DNA from: Micrococcaceae bacterium Sec5.8
GTDB lineage: Bacteria > Actinomycetota > Actinomycetes > Actinomycetales > Micrococcaceae
Assembly: GCA_039636775.1 (NCBI GenBank)
Contig: CP143429.1
Coordinates: 1,798,001 to 1,862,000 of the forward strand
DNA: 64,000 bases
Direction: 5' to 3'
Part shown: positions 46,901 through 54,779 of the stretch, piece by piece
How the letters are laid out: every line of letters begins with the position of its first letter
Numbering within the stretch: position 1 is the first letter of the stretch
Translations under genes and position numbers: made by a program
The notes under the pieces: model-generated
Told to the model about the DNA's origin: nothing
The model's input: only the letters and a program-made list of their open reading frames with translations
The model's database searches: none

Positions 46901-47314
46901 AACCCCACCCTCGGCCGCTGGACCCAACAAGACACCCTCGACGCGCCCCTCAACCCGGCCAACGCCAACCGCTACGCCTTCGCAGCCAACGACCCCATCA
47001 ATAATGGAGATCCATTAGGACTACTGACGTTGGGTTCGGCGGTAGGGTTCGGCATAGGGCTAGCGTTCTCCGCAGCCGTAACTGGGGTCTTCTGTGCAGC
47101 TACATTGGGCGGATGTGGGTTCGTTGCAGTTGCGGTGGTCGGAGCTGCCAGCGGTGGTGTCGGCGGCCTGACAGGTGGCGCAGTTGGTGCTGCCATTGAT
47201 GGACAAGACGTAAATACCGGTGCTTTGGCCGGAGGAGCACTAGGGACATTCACGGGGGGCCTCGGTTCGCCCGGCATATTCCTGGACGCGATTCACGCTG
47301 CCTTCAGCTTTTAG
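43937..47314 (+). CDS. RHS-repeat protein with short hydrophobic C-terminal tip
   Basis: This 1125-residue protein has a hydrophobic segment near residues 25-60 (ALLFRGAIASCSGIGLLAG) that could be an export signal. Residues about 70-900 hold many RHS/YD repeats (YGYDQMGRLTSRVNTAGGG, YAYDKASNLVSTTDSRGTTS, YTYDARGNRLTASGG). Residues about 960-1030 are the core-closing region (YMFKAGIQDRVTGWVKYGQR, WYNPTLGRWTQQDTL, YAFAANDPINNGDPLGL). The last 95 residues are Gly/Ala-rich and hydrophobic (FGIGLAFSAAVTGVFCAATL, GGVGGLTGGAVGAAI), the position of a toxin tip. A small membrane protein follows 33 bases later, as toxin-immunity pairs do. Confidence 0.88.
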   Translation: MFIGGKRRTPPCSNRSAGGHRPPALLFRGAIASCSGIGLLAGTAGPGLAIVPVPMVIPGASSGAQTTIGELGARPAATRLPLQISDQVSGSVDVGTGNLMLSVSGLTLPGVNADVPLGAVFNSQSTDTTQGDAAARWILNFGGAGSLSLTPSGVLHTGGDGYSSLFTPVSGSTSAFTAPAGTKADLVKNADGTYTLTSRTSASVVIFNSDGRVKSLADRNGNTTAFTPAAGKITGITATRGVAGAHTALLSYDSYTGTLASISQTSGTATRSASFFNDGYGAWSRVTDPAGKVTTFGYSGGRISAITPPTGGKTNLSYDATGRVTQIERVNTSAGSPGNSITRITYPSSAQTLVAGPNTDPAVAVASGPRTTYTLNTGGRVTAATDPMGRAQAATYTGDFDTLTATQGTGTTSGTTTNTYGANTGQSITASTSQGGASGQAAYANTAANTKYLASSSTDDAGNQSLYTYNGAGNALTASDALAAKAALEVNPDGTVKTALAPGNGTNKTQYGYDTDHQLTALTPVAGSSLGARAFTYDAWARPATATDGRGNTVTYSYDAVGRLAGTSFSDGTPAVAYTYNAIGQVLTRVDGSGTTTYGYDQMGRLTSRVNTAGGGTIAYAYDKASNLVSTTDSRGTTSYAFDASGVMTTMTYLHNGAPQTLAVATDDRGRRTDTWLQANDDRTTWAAHTHTDYDRTGRITRVLAEQGSGTASNSNVVDLTYCYSAGSTAPTCPSSTTTDRSKIQWVKNNLTGAVTAYTYDKAGRLTKAAITGGPSPATYLYTYDARGNRLTASGGTMPSQNLTVNAANQITSPNYNYDGTGNLTADPNGSYGYNAAQQMTSVTKAGTTYNYTYAGTSQNEVLSQTTPNGTYRITYGRTDAQGQPVIEQYKKDNATAYVEHDPATGEALMLRTSSGMQSLYVYDGTGNPAALITSGAYRAFAYDYDPYGVPAITADSGGLGTTQNPYMFKAGIQDRVTGWVKYGQRWYNPTLGRWTQQDTLDAPLNPANANRYAFAANDPINNGDPLGLLTLGSAVGFGIGLAFSAAVTGVFCAATLGGCGFVAVAVVGAASGGVGGLTGGAVGAAIDGQDVNTGALAGGALGTFTGGLGSPGIFLDAIHAAFSF

Positions 47315-47347
47315 CCAAGAAAAAGTCATGACGAGAACGAGGGCAAC

Positions 47348-47593
47348 ATGAGCGGCAAGAATGCAATTACGGGAAAGACGATCCTCGTCTTCATTGCCAT
47401 CGGGATAGGAGTCGGCATCCTTGTCGGTGCCCTCTTCGGATGGCAATACTCGATTCTTGGTCTGGGAGCTGCGTTAGGACCATGGGTCGGAGCGTATTTC
47501 GGCAACAAAAAGGCCCATGAAGTTGATAATTACCGAGATGAACTCATCAGAGGCCGAAAGCGCCTCCCGAAGGCAGATGACCCTTCCGGCTAG
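47348..47593 (+). CDS. Small two-helix membrane protein, possible RHS immunity protein
   Basis: This 81-residue protein has helices TILVFIAIGIGVGILVGALFG and YSILGLGAALGPWVGAYFG, then a charged tail (NYRDELIRGRKRLPKADD). Placement directly after the RHS gene and membrane location suit an immunity protein for a membrane-acting tip. A relic with a matching tail (KYRDELIRGRQLL) lies at 51561-51680, so this family has been present here more than once. Confidence 0.6.
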   Translation: MSGKNAITGKTILVFIAIGIGVGILVGALFGWQYSILGLGAALGPWVGAYFGNKKAHEVDNYRDELIRGRKRLPKADDPSG

Positions 47594-47681
47594 GCCTCTT
47601 ATTGCATGCCATTCTAGGTGAAGGCTCGGACTGGCCACCGCTGTCGCACCTCGGGCACCAGGAGATCAATGTGCTTATGGG

Positions 47682-47751
47682 ACCATCACCTACGGCTACG
47701 ACCAGATGGGACGGCTGACGGCCCGGGTCAACACCGCCGGGGGCGGGACCA
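47682..47751 (+). pseudogene. RHS gene fragment
   Basis: Encodes TITYGYDQMGRLTARVNTAGGGT, close to but not identical with residues in the middle of the RHS protein upstream (about 45720-45790). It stops abruptly at the internal 38-bp repeat, showing that a second RHS gene was once cut here by a Tn3-family end. Confidence 0.8.
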
Positions 47752-47789
47752 GGGGCTTGAGGACCAATGCTCGGGAATGTCACGCTAAG
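47752..47789 (+). repeat. Third copy of the 38-bp Tn3-family terminal repeat
   Basis: Same sequence as the left end (43459-43496) except for one visible change (aaag to aatg), in the same orientation. It abuts an RHS fragment on its outer side. With the right end at 62848-62885 it could define an inner element of about 15.1 kb. Confidence 0.9.
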
Positions 47790-47822
47790 CCGGTGGGGCC
47801 AGGTCGCTGTTGGTGACCGGCC

Positions 47823-47990
47823 ATCGCCATCGCCTCCAACGAATCCTTCTCCGGATGGACCAAAACCTTCACCGACCCACGCTTGTGCGCCGCGATCGTT
47901 GACCGTCTGACCTTCAATGGCACGATCATCGAAACCGGCACCGATTCATACCGGCTCGCTGCCACACTGGCCCGACAGACAGTCCGATAG
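47823..47990 (+). pseudogene. IstB (IS21 ATPase) C-terminal fragment
   Basis: Encodes IAIASNESFSGWTKTFTDPR, LCAAIVDRLTFNGTIIETG and a DSYRLAATLARQTVR end with a stop. It matches the C-terminus of the istB gene at 50344-51159 but has the more standard end, so it comes from a separate copy. There is no N-terminal or Walker region. Confidence 0.85.
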
Positions 47991-48096
47991 GAGGTTGCCT
48001 AGAAGCCCTGCAAGTCTCCGGATTCACACCCGGGCAGCCATGGGTTCAGGCGGAGCAGGTCAGATTCGTCCGTGGCCAAACGCATGCCTTTAACGG

Positions 48097-48134
48097 CAGA
48101 CCGGGGGCCTGACAAATGTCAGGCCCCCGGTCTG
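48097..48134. terminator. Perfect 18-bp hairpin, probable bidirectional terminator
   Basis: Stem cagaccgggggcctgaca with its full complement and a two-base loop; nothing interrupts the pairing. It lies about 70 bases past the end of the truncated minus-strand gene at 48201 and could end transcripts from both sides. Confidence 0.7.
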
Positions 48135-48200
48135 ATCTGACCGCTCACGATGGAGTTGGCTTGTGGGCCAACGTTGGATTAGCCCACGGCCAGGCTGCCG

Positions 48201-48530
48201 CTACGCGATTTGGACGATGTAAACGCTGACCAGAACCGAGAATCGGTAGCACGTAGTGAGCGGGTTAACTGGACCTCGCCATGGGCTCCAGTAGTAGGCA
48301 TTGCTCACCGTGGCGTAGTAAATGCGGCCCATGTTGTTGCCGGGGCAAAGCTGCGACACTGCGTTGATGTAAGTGTTGGTGGACCCCGCATATGCGTAGC
48401 AGTACTGAGAGCCATCCGAACGGAGCACGCCGTAGAACTCTGTGCTGAGCGAGCAGTTGGCCTCAACAATCATGGGCTTTGGTGCAAGCTCGGCTTCGCG
48501 CTGGAGCTTCTTAATTTCCGCCGGATGATT
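48201..48530 (-). pseudogene. 5'-truncated secreted protein gene
   Basis: The frame reads back from a stop at 48201 through VNPLTTCYRFSVLVSVYIVQ, SQYCYAYAGSTNTYINAVSQ, NCSLSTEFYGVL and further upstream (EIKKLQREAELAPKP) before meeting the IS21 left end at about 48533. The internal ATG at 48473 would give 90 residues without a signal peptide. The Cys- and Tyr-rich sequence looks exported, but the start has been removed by the IS21 end. Family unknown. Confidence 0.5.
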
Positions 48531-48532
48531 AT

Positions 48533-48625
48533 GGCAGTTTGAATGGAGACCACTTCTGCAGTTTGAATCGAGCCCACTTGGCGGCTCGCCGGTCGAGAAA
48601 ACGCAGTTTGAACTGAGCCCACCCC
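48533..48625 (+). repeat. Multiple-repeat left end of IS21-type element
   Basis: Three related blocks: gcagtttgaatggagaccac, gcagtttgaatcgagcccac and gcagtttgaactgagcccac. Repeated transposase-binding sites of this kind are a known feature of IS21-family ends. Confidence 0.75.
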
Positions 48626-48671
48626 ACCGTTGATTTCATCAGGGTTGTTTTTCCAACGTTGGAAGGCAGTG

Positions 48672-50347
48672 ATGGGGTTGAGGGTGGAGCTTTTTGCAAG
48701 GATCCGGCGGGACGCACGCGTCAAGGGATGGTCGATCCGCATGCTTGCCAGGGAGCATCATGTTTCCCGAAGGACTGTCCGGCAAGCCCTCGCAGCTGCT
48801 GAGCCGCCGACCCGCAGGATTCCCGCCCGCACGGCGCCGAAACTGGACAGGATCAGGGACGTGATCGATCAGATGCTTACGGCTGATCTTGATGCTCCGA
48901 GGAAGCAGCGCCATACCGCCCAAAGGATCTTTGACCGTCTGGTTGATGAGCATCAGGCGGTGATTTCGTATTCGACGGTGCGCCAGTATGTGAAGGCCCG
49001 CAGGGCCGAGATTGCCATCAAGGTCGGGCGGGCCCCGGTGGAAGTCTTCGTACCTCAGGAACATGCCCCGGGCGCGGAGGCCGAGGTCGATTTCGGTGAT
49101 GTGTGGGTGGACGTGGCCGGCGTCCGCACCCGTTGTTACATGTTCGCTTACCGGCTCTCTCACTCGGGCAAGGCTGTACACCGCGTGTACCTTACATGCG
49201 CGCAGGAGGCATTCCTGGAAGGCCATATCGAAGCGTTCAATGCTTTGGGCGGGGTCCCAACGAAGCACATCCGGTACGACAACCTCACGTCCGCGGTCAC
49301 GAAGGTCGTCTACGGTGCCGGCCGGCAGCGCGTGGAGAATGAACGGTGGGTGTTGTTCAAATCCCACTATGGGCTGGATGCCTTCTATTGCGAGCCAGGA
49401 CTCAAAGGCGCCCACGAAAAGGGCGGGGTCGAAGGAGAAGTCGGACGGTTTCGCCGGAACTTCCTGACCCCCGTCCCGGCCGTGGATAGCTTAGTGGAGC
49501 TCAATGACCAGATCCGGGTCTGGGACGAGGCCGAGGACCGCCGCCGGATTTCCCAGCGGCTCCGCACGGTCGGGCAGGACTTCGCCGTTGAGCAGCCCTT
49601 GCTGGCACCGTTGCCGGTCGAGGACTTCGACCCGGGCCTGGTCCTGACACCAAGGGTGGATCGGTCATCCCTGGTGACGGTCCGCTCGGCGAAGTATTCC
49701 GTTCCGGTGCGGTTCATCAACCGTAAAGTCAGGGTGTCCCTGCGCGCTACCGAGGTGAGGATCTTCGATGGTAGAACCCGATCGCCAAACATCCCAGGAC
49801 CGTGGCCCGCGGCGGGCAATGCGTGCAGCTGGATCACTATCTTGAAGTACTCAGGATAAAGCCAGGCGCCTTGCCCGGGTCCACAGCCCTGGCACAGGCC
49901 CGCGAATCAGGTGAGTTCACCCCCGCCCATGACGCTTTCTGGGCTGCGGCCAGGAGGACTGACGGTGATGCTGAGGCCACCCGTGAACTTATCGATGTTC
50001 TACTGCTCCACCGGAGCATGGACGCGCGTGACGTCATCGACGGGATCACCGCGGCGCTTCGTGTCGGTGCCGTGAGCGCAGACGTCGTCGCGGTGGAAGC
50101 CAGGCGTGTGGCATCCGAAAGCAACAAAGGGTGGGTCCGGCCCGATTGCCATCCCGGCGCAAAAGACGATGTTCTCGAGCACCGCATTGTCAGTCTCACC
50201 CAACGTCGCCTGGCGGACCCCGCGGCAGTGATCGCAGGTCTCCCTCCGGACAATCGCCCGCTTCCCTCGGTGGCCAGTTATGACGACTTACTCAAATTCC
50301 GTGCCCAACAATCATCCACCTCTCCGTCCAAGGAGCAGATTTCATGA
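48672..50347 (+). pseudogene. istA: istA transposase, frameshifted
   Basis: Start at MGLRVELFARIRRDARVKGW. The HTH (SIRMLAREHHVSRRTVRQAL) and the DDE core are visible (EAEVDFGDVWVDVAG, KHIRYDNLTSAVTKV, HEKGGVEGEVGRFRRNFL). At about 49775-49790 the frame shifts; the family sequence goes on in another frame as VARGGQCVQLDHYLEVLRIK to SYDDLLKFRAQ and ends in an ATGA overlap with istB. Because the DDE core is intact the break only affects the C-terminal domain, but normal full-length IstA cannot be made. Confidence 0.88.
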
Positions 50348-51159
50348 GTCCCACCGCACCCGTTGTTGTTTCCCAGACCCTCCGGCGCCGTCGTGGTTTG
50401 ACCGAGCAGGCCGCGGTCGCGGCCGTGGACCAGGCCTGCCGCCGGCTGCGCCTGCCCACCATCCGCGCAGTCCTGGATGAGGCCCTGGCAGTGGCAGGGA
50501 AGGAACAGCTCTCCTACCAGGGATTCCTGGCCGAGATCCTGCTGGCAGAGTGTGATGACCGGGACCGCCGCTCCTCCATCCGGAGGGTGAAATCAGCGAA
50601 CTTCCCCCGGGATAAATGGCTTGGGGACTTCGACTACGACGCGAACCCGAACATCAACCAGGCAACGATCAATACCCTGGCCACCGGGGACTGGATCCGC
50701 AAAGGCCAGCCCCTGTGTCTGATCGGGGATTCCGGGACCGGGAAATCACATCTGCTCATCGGACTCGGCACGGCGGCCGCGGAGAATGGCTTCCGGGTCA
50801 GATACATCCTCGCCACCCGGCTCGTGAACGAACTCGTCGAAGCAGAAGACGAGAAGATGCTCGCCAAAACCATCGCCCGCTACGGGCGCGTGGATTTACT
50901 TTGCATCGACGAACTCGGCTACATGGAACTGGACAAACGCGGCGCCGAGCTCCTCTTTCAAGTCCTCACCGAAAGGGAAGAAAAAGCATCCGTGGCGATC
51001 GCAACCAACGAATCCTTCTCCGGGTGGACGAAGACCTTCACAGACCCACGCCTCTGCGCAGCCATCGTGGACCGGCTCACCTTCAAAGGCACCATCATCG
51101 AAACCGGCACGGACTCCTACCGCCTCGCCCACACAAGAAACCACCAATCCAGGTCTTGA
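50344..51159 (+). CDS. istB: IstB ATPase of IS21-family element
   Basis: This 271-residue AAA+ helper has the Walker A motif LIGDSGTGKSHLLIGLG (about residues 126-142), Walker B RVDLLCIDELGYMEL, sensor-like VAIATNESFSGWTKTF and the C-terminal RLTFKGTIIETGTDSYRLA. It should regulate target choice and activate IstA. The last nine residues (HTRNHQSRS) differ from the related fragment at 47823-47990, so the 3' end may be chimeric. The start overlaps the istA stop. Confidence 0.88.
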   Translation: MSPTAPVVVSQTLRRRRGLTEQAAVAAVDQACRRLRLPTIRAVLDEALAVAGKEQLSYQGFLAEILLAECDDRDRRSSIRRVKSANFPRDKWLGDFDYDANPNINQATINTLATGDWIRKGQPLCLIGDSGTGKSHLLIGLGTAAAENGFRVRYILATRLVNELVEAEDEKMLAKTIARYGRVDLLCIDELGYMELDKRGAELLFQVLTEREEKASVAIATNESFSGWTKTFTDPRLCAAIVDRLTFKGTIIETGTDSYRLAHTRNHQSRS

Positions 51160-51224
51160 GTAGGATCCGTCAGCCGATAACGCTAGCAAGATTTCCATTT
51201 CGGGGGTAGCAGTTACGTTCAGTG

Positions 51225-51555
51225 CAAATATCTGCAGATTTTCTGACTGACGCGCAGTCCGCCGGGTACGAGCGGTTCAGTGGTGTGAGATCAGGGAGGC
51301 CTACGGTTTCAGGGTTTTCGAGGACGCCTCTGCCACGGAGGACTTCCGCAGGTTCCAGGAGGGCCGGACCTGGACGCATGCGGAAGGGTCCCGGAGCCAT
51401 GGTTGATCAGGTGGCGGGATGGTTGCGCCGCAACCGTGTGTTGTTACCGGGATCACCGTGCTCACACGCGTGATCGGCAGTATCCGCGACCGGCCGCTGA
51501 CCGGACGCATGGGTTGCTCGCCGCAGCCGCTGAGGCGGTGGATCCGATGCTGCCC
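51225..51555 (+). pseudogene. Relic of a second Tn3-family transposase (N-terminal part)
   Basis: With frame changes the plus strand reads EIREAYGFRVFEDAS, ATEDFRRFQEGRTWTHAEG, then VAGWLRRNRVLLPG and GITVLTRVIGSIRDR, ending in a LLAAAAEAVDPMLPA-like piece. This is the layout of the N-terminal DUF4158-type region of Tn3-family TnpA (compare ITVL/VTTLRDEVASVR in the active tnpA). It is not a copy of the active gene and has several stops. Confidence 0.65.
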
Positions 51556-51560
51556 GCGCC

Positions 51561-51680
51561 ATGGGTTGGAGCGCATACTACGTCAACAAATGGCCCCACG
51601 GCATCGATAAGTACCGGGATGAGCTCATCAGGGGCCGACAACTTCTCCGAAGTCAGATGAGCGATCCGGTGAGTCTCAAC
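51561..51680 (+). pseudogene. Relic related to the RHS partner protein
   Basis: Reads SAYYVNKWPHGIDKYRDELI and RGRQLLRSQMSDPVS, which aligns with the C-terminal third of the small membrane protein at 47348-47593 (GAYFGNKKAHEVDNYRDELI and RGRKRLPKADDPS). The membrane helices are missing. Its source is probably a lost RHS-partner pair. Confidence 0.65.
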
Positions 51681-51736
51681 GGTGTTGGCTATTTGCATGA
51701 CGTTACGAAAGGCTCAAAATTCAGTTGCACCAGGCT

Positions 51737-51769
51737 CTGCCCCCGATTGCGATGCACAATCGGGGGCAG
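51737..51769 (-). terminator. Hairpin after the small membrane protein gene
   Basis: A 13-bp perfect stem (ctgcccccgattg and complement) with a 7-base loop, 11 bases past the stop of the minus-strand gene at 51780. On the minus strand a weak T-containing stretch follows (gagcctggtgcaactgaatttt). Confidence 0.7.
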
Positions 51770-51779
51770 GATGCGGCGG

Positions 51780-52001
51780 CTACTTCTTTGACGCTTTTCG
51801 TCGGAGCACGATGAACCAAATGACAGCACCGGCGAATACCAGAAAGCTCAAAGCCCATAGAGTTGCCTGTAGTGGCGGTGTGGCTTCGGTTAGATTACCG
51901 GCATCTATTTCGTAAGTCCGTATCGTCCAACTCACGGATACGACGACAAAAATCAGGAGACTAATTACTCCCAGAATAATAGGGGCGGCCTGTCTTTTCA
52001 T
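51780..52001 (-). CDS. Small two-helix membrane protein downstream of the DUF2599 gene
   Basis: This 73-residue protein has helix 1 PIILGVISLLIFVVVSVSWTI, an outside loop of about 17 residues and helix 2 ALSFLVFAGAVIWFIVLRR with a basic end. It lies 21 bases after the DUF2599 reading frame on the same strand and before a strong hairpin, so the two form a unit. A partner, anchor or immunity role is possible but not shown. Confidence 0.65.
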   Translation of the reverse strand: MKRQAAPIILGVISLLIFVVVSVSWTIRTYEIDAGNLTEATPPLQATLWALSFLVFAGAVIWFIVLRRKASKK

Positions 52002-52649
52002 TGAGCCCTGACTTTCAGTGAGCTACCAGTTGCACCGATAGGTGATGAAGTCTACCGGGTTGGATACGACTCTGCGCCATCCTTCCAGATCCCATGTGTT
52101 GTTGGGCGGCGGCTCGAAGAAGATCAGGAATTTTCCATACGAGTGGCAGACCCATTGCTGCCAGTGCGTCTGCTGGTTGACCCGGCCCCCGGTCTTGGTC
52201 TTAAGTTCATCCCAGCCTGGACCTGCCGCGATTGACTCATTCACAGCGCCCATCATCGGGGTGACATGAACCTTGATGTCGTTTCCGTACCAGTAGAACC
52301 TGTCGATCAGGTCGACTCCCAGCCATGGATCGGCAACAACGGGGTATGCATAGGGTTGGGACCGGTGGTCGACAACCTGCGTTAGAGAGAGGCCCTTGAG
52401 TTCGTAGTGGGTGGGCACGGCTTTCCCTGTGGCGTCCTTCGCCCAAGCGGGGGCAATTACCCCGGCGAAGGTTCCGCTGGCATCAAACATTTCGACAGCT
52501 CCCCGATCGTTCAGAGTGGCTGTTCCGCCTTTCGGCACTGAGAGATCGTAGTCGAAGCGGGAGGGTGAGGACGGGTCAGCAAGAACAGTCACGGCCGCTA
52601 CGCTGTTGCCCTCCTCGGAATTTGTCAAGGTGAATGAGGCCAGTGGGAG

Positions 52650-53651
52650 TTAGGCTGCGGCTTTGGTGTCGGTTTTCTCGGCTGGTTTGTTGATCCAGGC
52701 GCTGTCGGGGATGGTGATGATCTTGGGGTCGTTGTTGGTGGTGAATCGTTCGGGTGTTTTTGCCCGTGCGGCGGCAAGGGTTCTGGCGCGTTCAAGGGCT
52801 TTGCCGGCGGCCAGTCCGTAGTGCACGTCTGCCGGTGTGTTGAGGCCGATTCCGGTGTGGCAATGGGTGTGGTTATACCCGTCGACGAAGGAGCCCATGA
52901 AGGCCCTCGCGTCAGGCAGGGACCCGAAGCGTTCGGGGAATATGGGGGCGAACTTCAGCGATTTGAACCAAGCCTCACTGTACGGATTATCATTGCTGAC
53001 GCGCGGACGGGAATGGGACCGGGTGACCTCCAGGTCCGAGAGCAGCGCGGCGACTGTTTTGGACGTCATGGAGGTGCCACGGTCGGCGTGGACGATCTGC
53101 GGGATGCCGTGGATACCGAAGATCTCCTTCATCATTTCCACGGCCAGTTCCCCGGACTCGTGGGCATGGACGTAGGCGCCGACAATGTAGCGGGAATAGA
53201 TGTCGATCATGACGTAGCAATCGTAGTATTTGCCCTTGATCGGGCCGGCGAGCTTGGTGATGTCCCATGAAAAAACTTGCCCAGGGCCGGTCGCGACCAG
53301 CTCCGGGACGGCCCGGGCCGGGTGGCGTGCCTGTCGGCGGCGTTCCTTGACCTGCCGGTTCTCCTCCAGGACGCGGTAGAACGTGGAGATTGAGCACAAA
53401 TAGATGCCTTCATCCAGGAGCCGGGCATAAATCTGCACCGGCGGCAGATCGATGAAATCCTTCGAGTTCACGGTCGCCAGGATGTGAGCGCGCTCTGCCG
53501 CTGAGAGCTTATTTGCCGGTGCCGGGGCGGGCCGCGGGTCTTCCGCCGGGGTTCGGACTTTGCGGGTCGCTGTGGCCCTGGGGACCCCGGCAATCACGGC
53601 TGCTTCCCTGGTTGGGATGTCCGCGCCGGTGAGGGCGGTGTAGGCAGACAT
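52650..53651 (-). CDS. IS3-family transposase OrfB, copy B
   Basis: This 333-residue integrase-core subunit has all three catalytic segments (FSWDITKL, HADRGTSM, SEAWFKSLKF). It differs from copy A at four places: Thr for Ile in the N-terminal RKVRTPAED, Asn for Ser in EENRQV, Val for Ile in LEVTRS and Ser for Thr in PDSAWI. No disabling change is seen. Confidence 0.92.
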   Translation of the reverse strand: MSAYTALTGADIPTREAAVIAGVPRATATRKVRTPAEDPRPAPAPANKLSAAERAHILATVNSKDFIDLPPVQIYARLLDEGIYLCSISTFYRVLEENRQVKERRRQARHPARAVPELVATGPGQVFSWDITKLAGPIKGKYYDCYVMIDIYSRYIVGAYVHAHESGELAVEMMKEIFGIHGIPQIVHADRGTSMTSKTVAALLSDLEVTRSHSRPRVSNDNPYSEAWFKSLKFAPIFPERFGSLPDARAFMGSFVDGYNHTHCHTGIGLNTPADVHYGLAAGKALERARTLAAARAKTPERFTTNNDPKIITIPDSAWINKPAEKTDTKAAA

Positions 53652-54088
53652 CAGGGTTTCTTGTACCAGGGCTGCTGCTCCGCGCTTTCGGAGATATCCT
53701 CCAAAAGCAGTCGTGCTTTTTCCATAATCGACAACGCAGCTTCAGTCCGTGCCAGCTTGCGTTCACTCACCTCCAGCTGCCGGCGTAGACGACCGATTTC
53801 TGCCTGTTCAGCAGTGGGCTTGCCTATCTTTTCCCCAGGCTTCTTGCCCTCCAGGATGCCGGCGTCGCGGAGCTTGCGCCACTCGGTGATTTGGGATGAA
53901 TACAGGCCCTCGCGGCGCAGGTATGCCCCGCCTCCGGTGCCGTCGTCGCAGGCCCGTTGATACGCATCCAAGTGCGCCAATTTTTGTGCCGGAGTGAACG
54001 ACCTTCGAGGGGACGGCCCACCGGCGCGGGGGCCAGAATTACTCATGGATCCATCTTCCCGCACCGGGGAAATCGTGGAGATAGACAT
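53651..54088 (-). CDS. IS3-family transposase OrfA, copy B
   Basis: This 145-residue protein equals the copy at 1326-1763 except for Thr in place of Ala in the first helix of the HTH (RRSFTPAQ). The overlap with orfB (TGATG) is preserved, so this copy should be as active as the first. Confidence 0.9.
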   Translation of the reverse strand: MSISTISPVREDGSMSNSGPRAGGPSPRRSFTPAQKLAHLDAYQRACDDGTGGGAYLRREGLYSSQITEWRKLRDAGILEGKKPGEKIGKPTAEQAEIGRLRRQLEVSERKLARTEAALSIMEKARLLLEDISESAEQQPWYKKP

Positions 54089-54779
54089 TGGTGATGTTCC
54101 TGATTCTCGCCCTACAGATTAAGCGAAGTTGCTATGAGCCGCTGGCCTCATCCAACCCTGACGCGTAGGGCCTTGGGCACCAGGACCGAACTCGTGCCGT
54201 TCTGATTGTCGAAAACGACAGTTCCGTCGGATTGCTGCTCTCCGTCAACTGCCTTTTCGTTGAACGGGAGACCCAGCTTGATCATTACCCCGTTTGAACC
54301 CCTGACAGCGACTGGGTCCCCGGAATTCGTTGGCAGTTCTCTTGAAGCGGCAGTGGTTCTGGCCTGCAAAGCGCTGAGACCGGCGCCTGAACGCGCGCCC
54401 AGCGCCGGGATGAATCCCGGCGCTGCCCTTTCAATGGCTCGGACTGCAGGATTGCCGGAATACTCGTTTTCAGCGGCAACGCCCGGAGACATTGTTGATA
54501 CTAAAAGTAATGCAATCAAAGAGACCGAAATTGTTATCGAAGTTGGCTTGGACTTCAAAGTTCCCCCTGGTTAGTGGTGCAGCAGGGGAATGTCGAGCCC
54601 CCACTTGACAAGCTGACTGTAGCTCGTCGAATAGGAATTGACTATGGACTTTACTAAATAATTCTTCGTGGGTTGGTCGTGACGGCAACGTCCGGCACGG
54701 CACCGGCACCGACACATTTTCGTACTTTTGTGTTTAGGCAGACCCACCGATCATCCACACGGACTACAGGTCCGCAGGA

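Larger units (their letters stand above)
48533..51159 (+). mobile_element. Decayed IS21-family element
   Basis: The left end has three imperfect 20-bp repeats (gcagtttgaa..gagccca type, 48533-48625), as in IS21 termini. istA is frameshifted; istB is nearly complete. No matching right end follows istB before a Tn3 transposase relic begins at about 51225, so the right terminus has been lost or displaced; a similar set of repeats in the opposite orientation lies at 55150-55262. Confidence 0.75.
52619..54170 (-). mobile_element. IS3-family insertion sequence, copy B
   Basis: Nearly identical to copy A at 294-1845 and in the same orientation, 52,325 bases away. It interrupts the DUF2599 gene. Flanking hexamers are cctcgg (52613-52618) and ccttgg (54171-54176), alike at five of six positions, consistent with a target duplication that has since changed by one base. 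Confidence 0.9.
52023..54558 (-). pseudogene. Secreted DUF2599 protein gene interrupted by IS3 copy B
   Basis: The 5' part (54558 to 54171) has a TTG start after AGGGGGA, a signal peptide (ITISVSLIALLLVSTMSPGVAA) and a mature region ending at SSVLVPK. The 3' part (52612 to 52023) continues EGNSVAAVTVLADPSSPSRF and ends with the DUF2599 pattern PYAYPVVADPWLGVDLIDRF, WQQWVCHSYGKF, TWDLEGWRRVV and a C-terminal CNW. Removing the IS and one six-base duplication joins aag to gag in frame and gives 325 codons. The IS insertion therefore looks recent. DUF2599 function is unknown. Confidence 0.9.

Noticed and set aside
43937..47314. RHS protein as a YD-repeat teichoic-acid or wall protein only
   Set aside because: The conserved closing region followed by a distinct tip and a small membrane gene is the polymorphic-toxin layout, so I kept that as the main reading although activity is not shown.
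294..54170. Composite transposon bounded by the two IS3 copies
   Set aside because: Each copy has its own flanking repeat and the outer flanks do not match, so the evidence favours two separate insertions.
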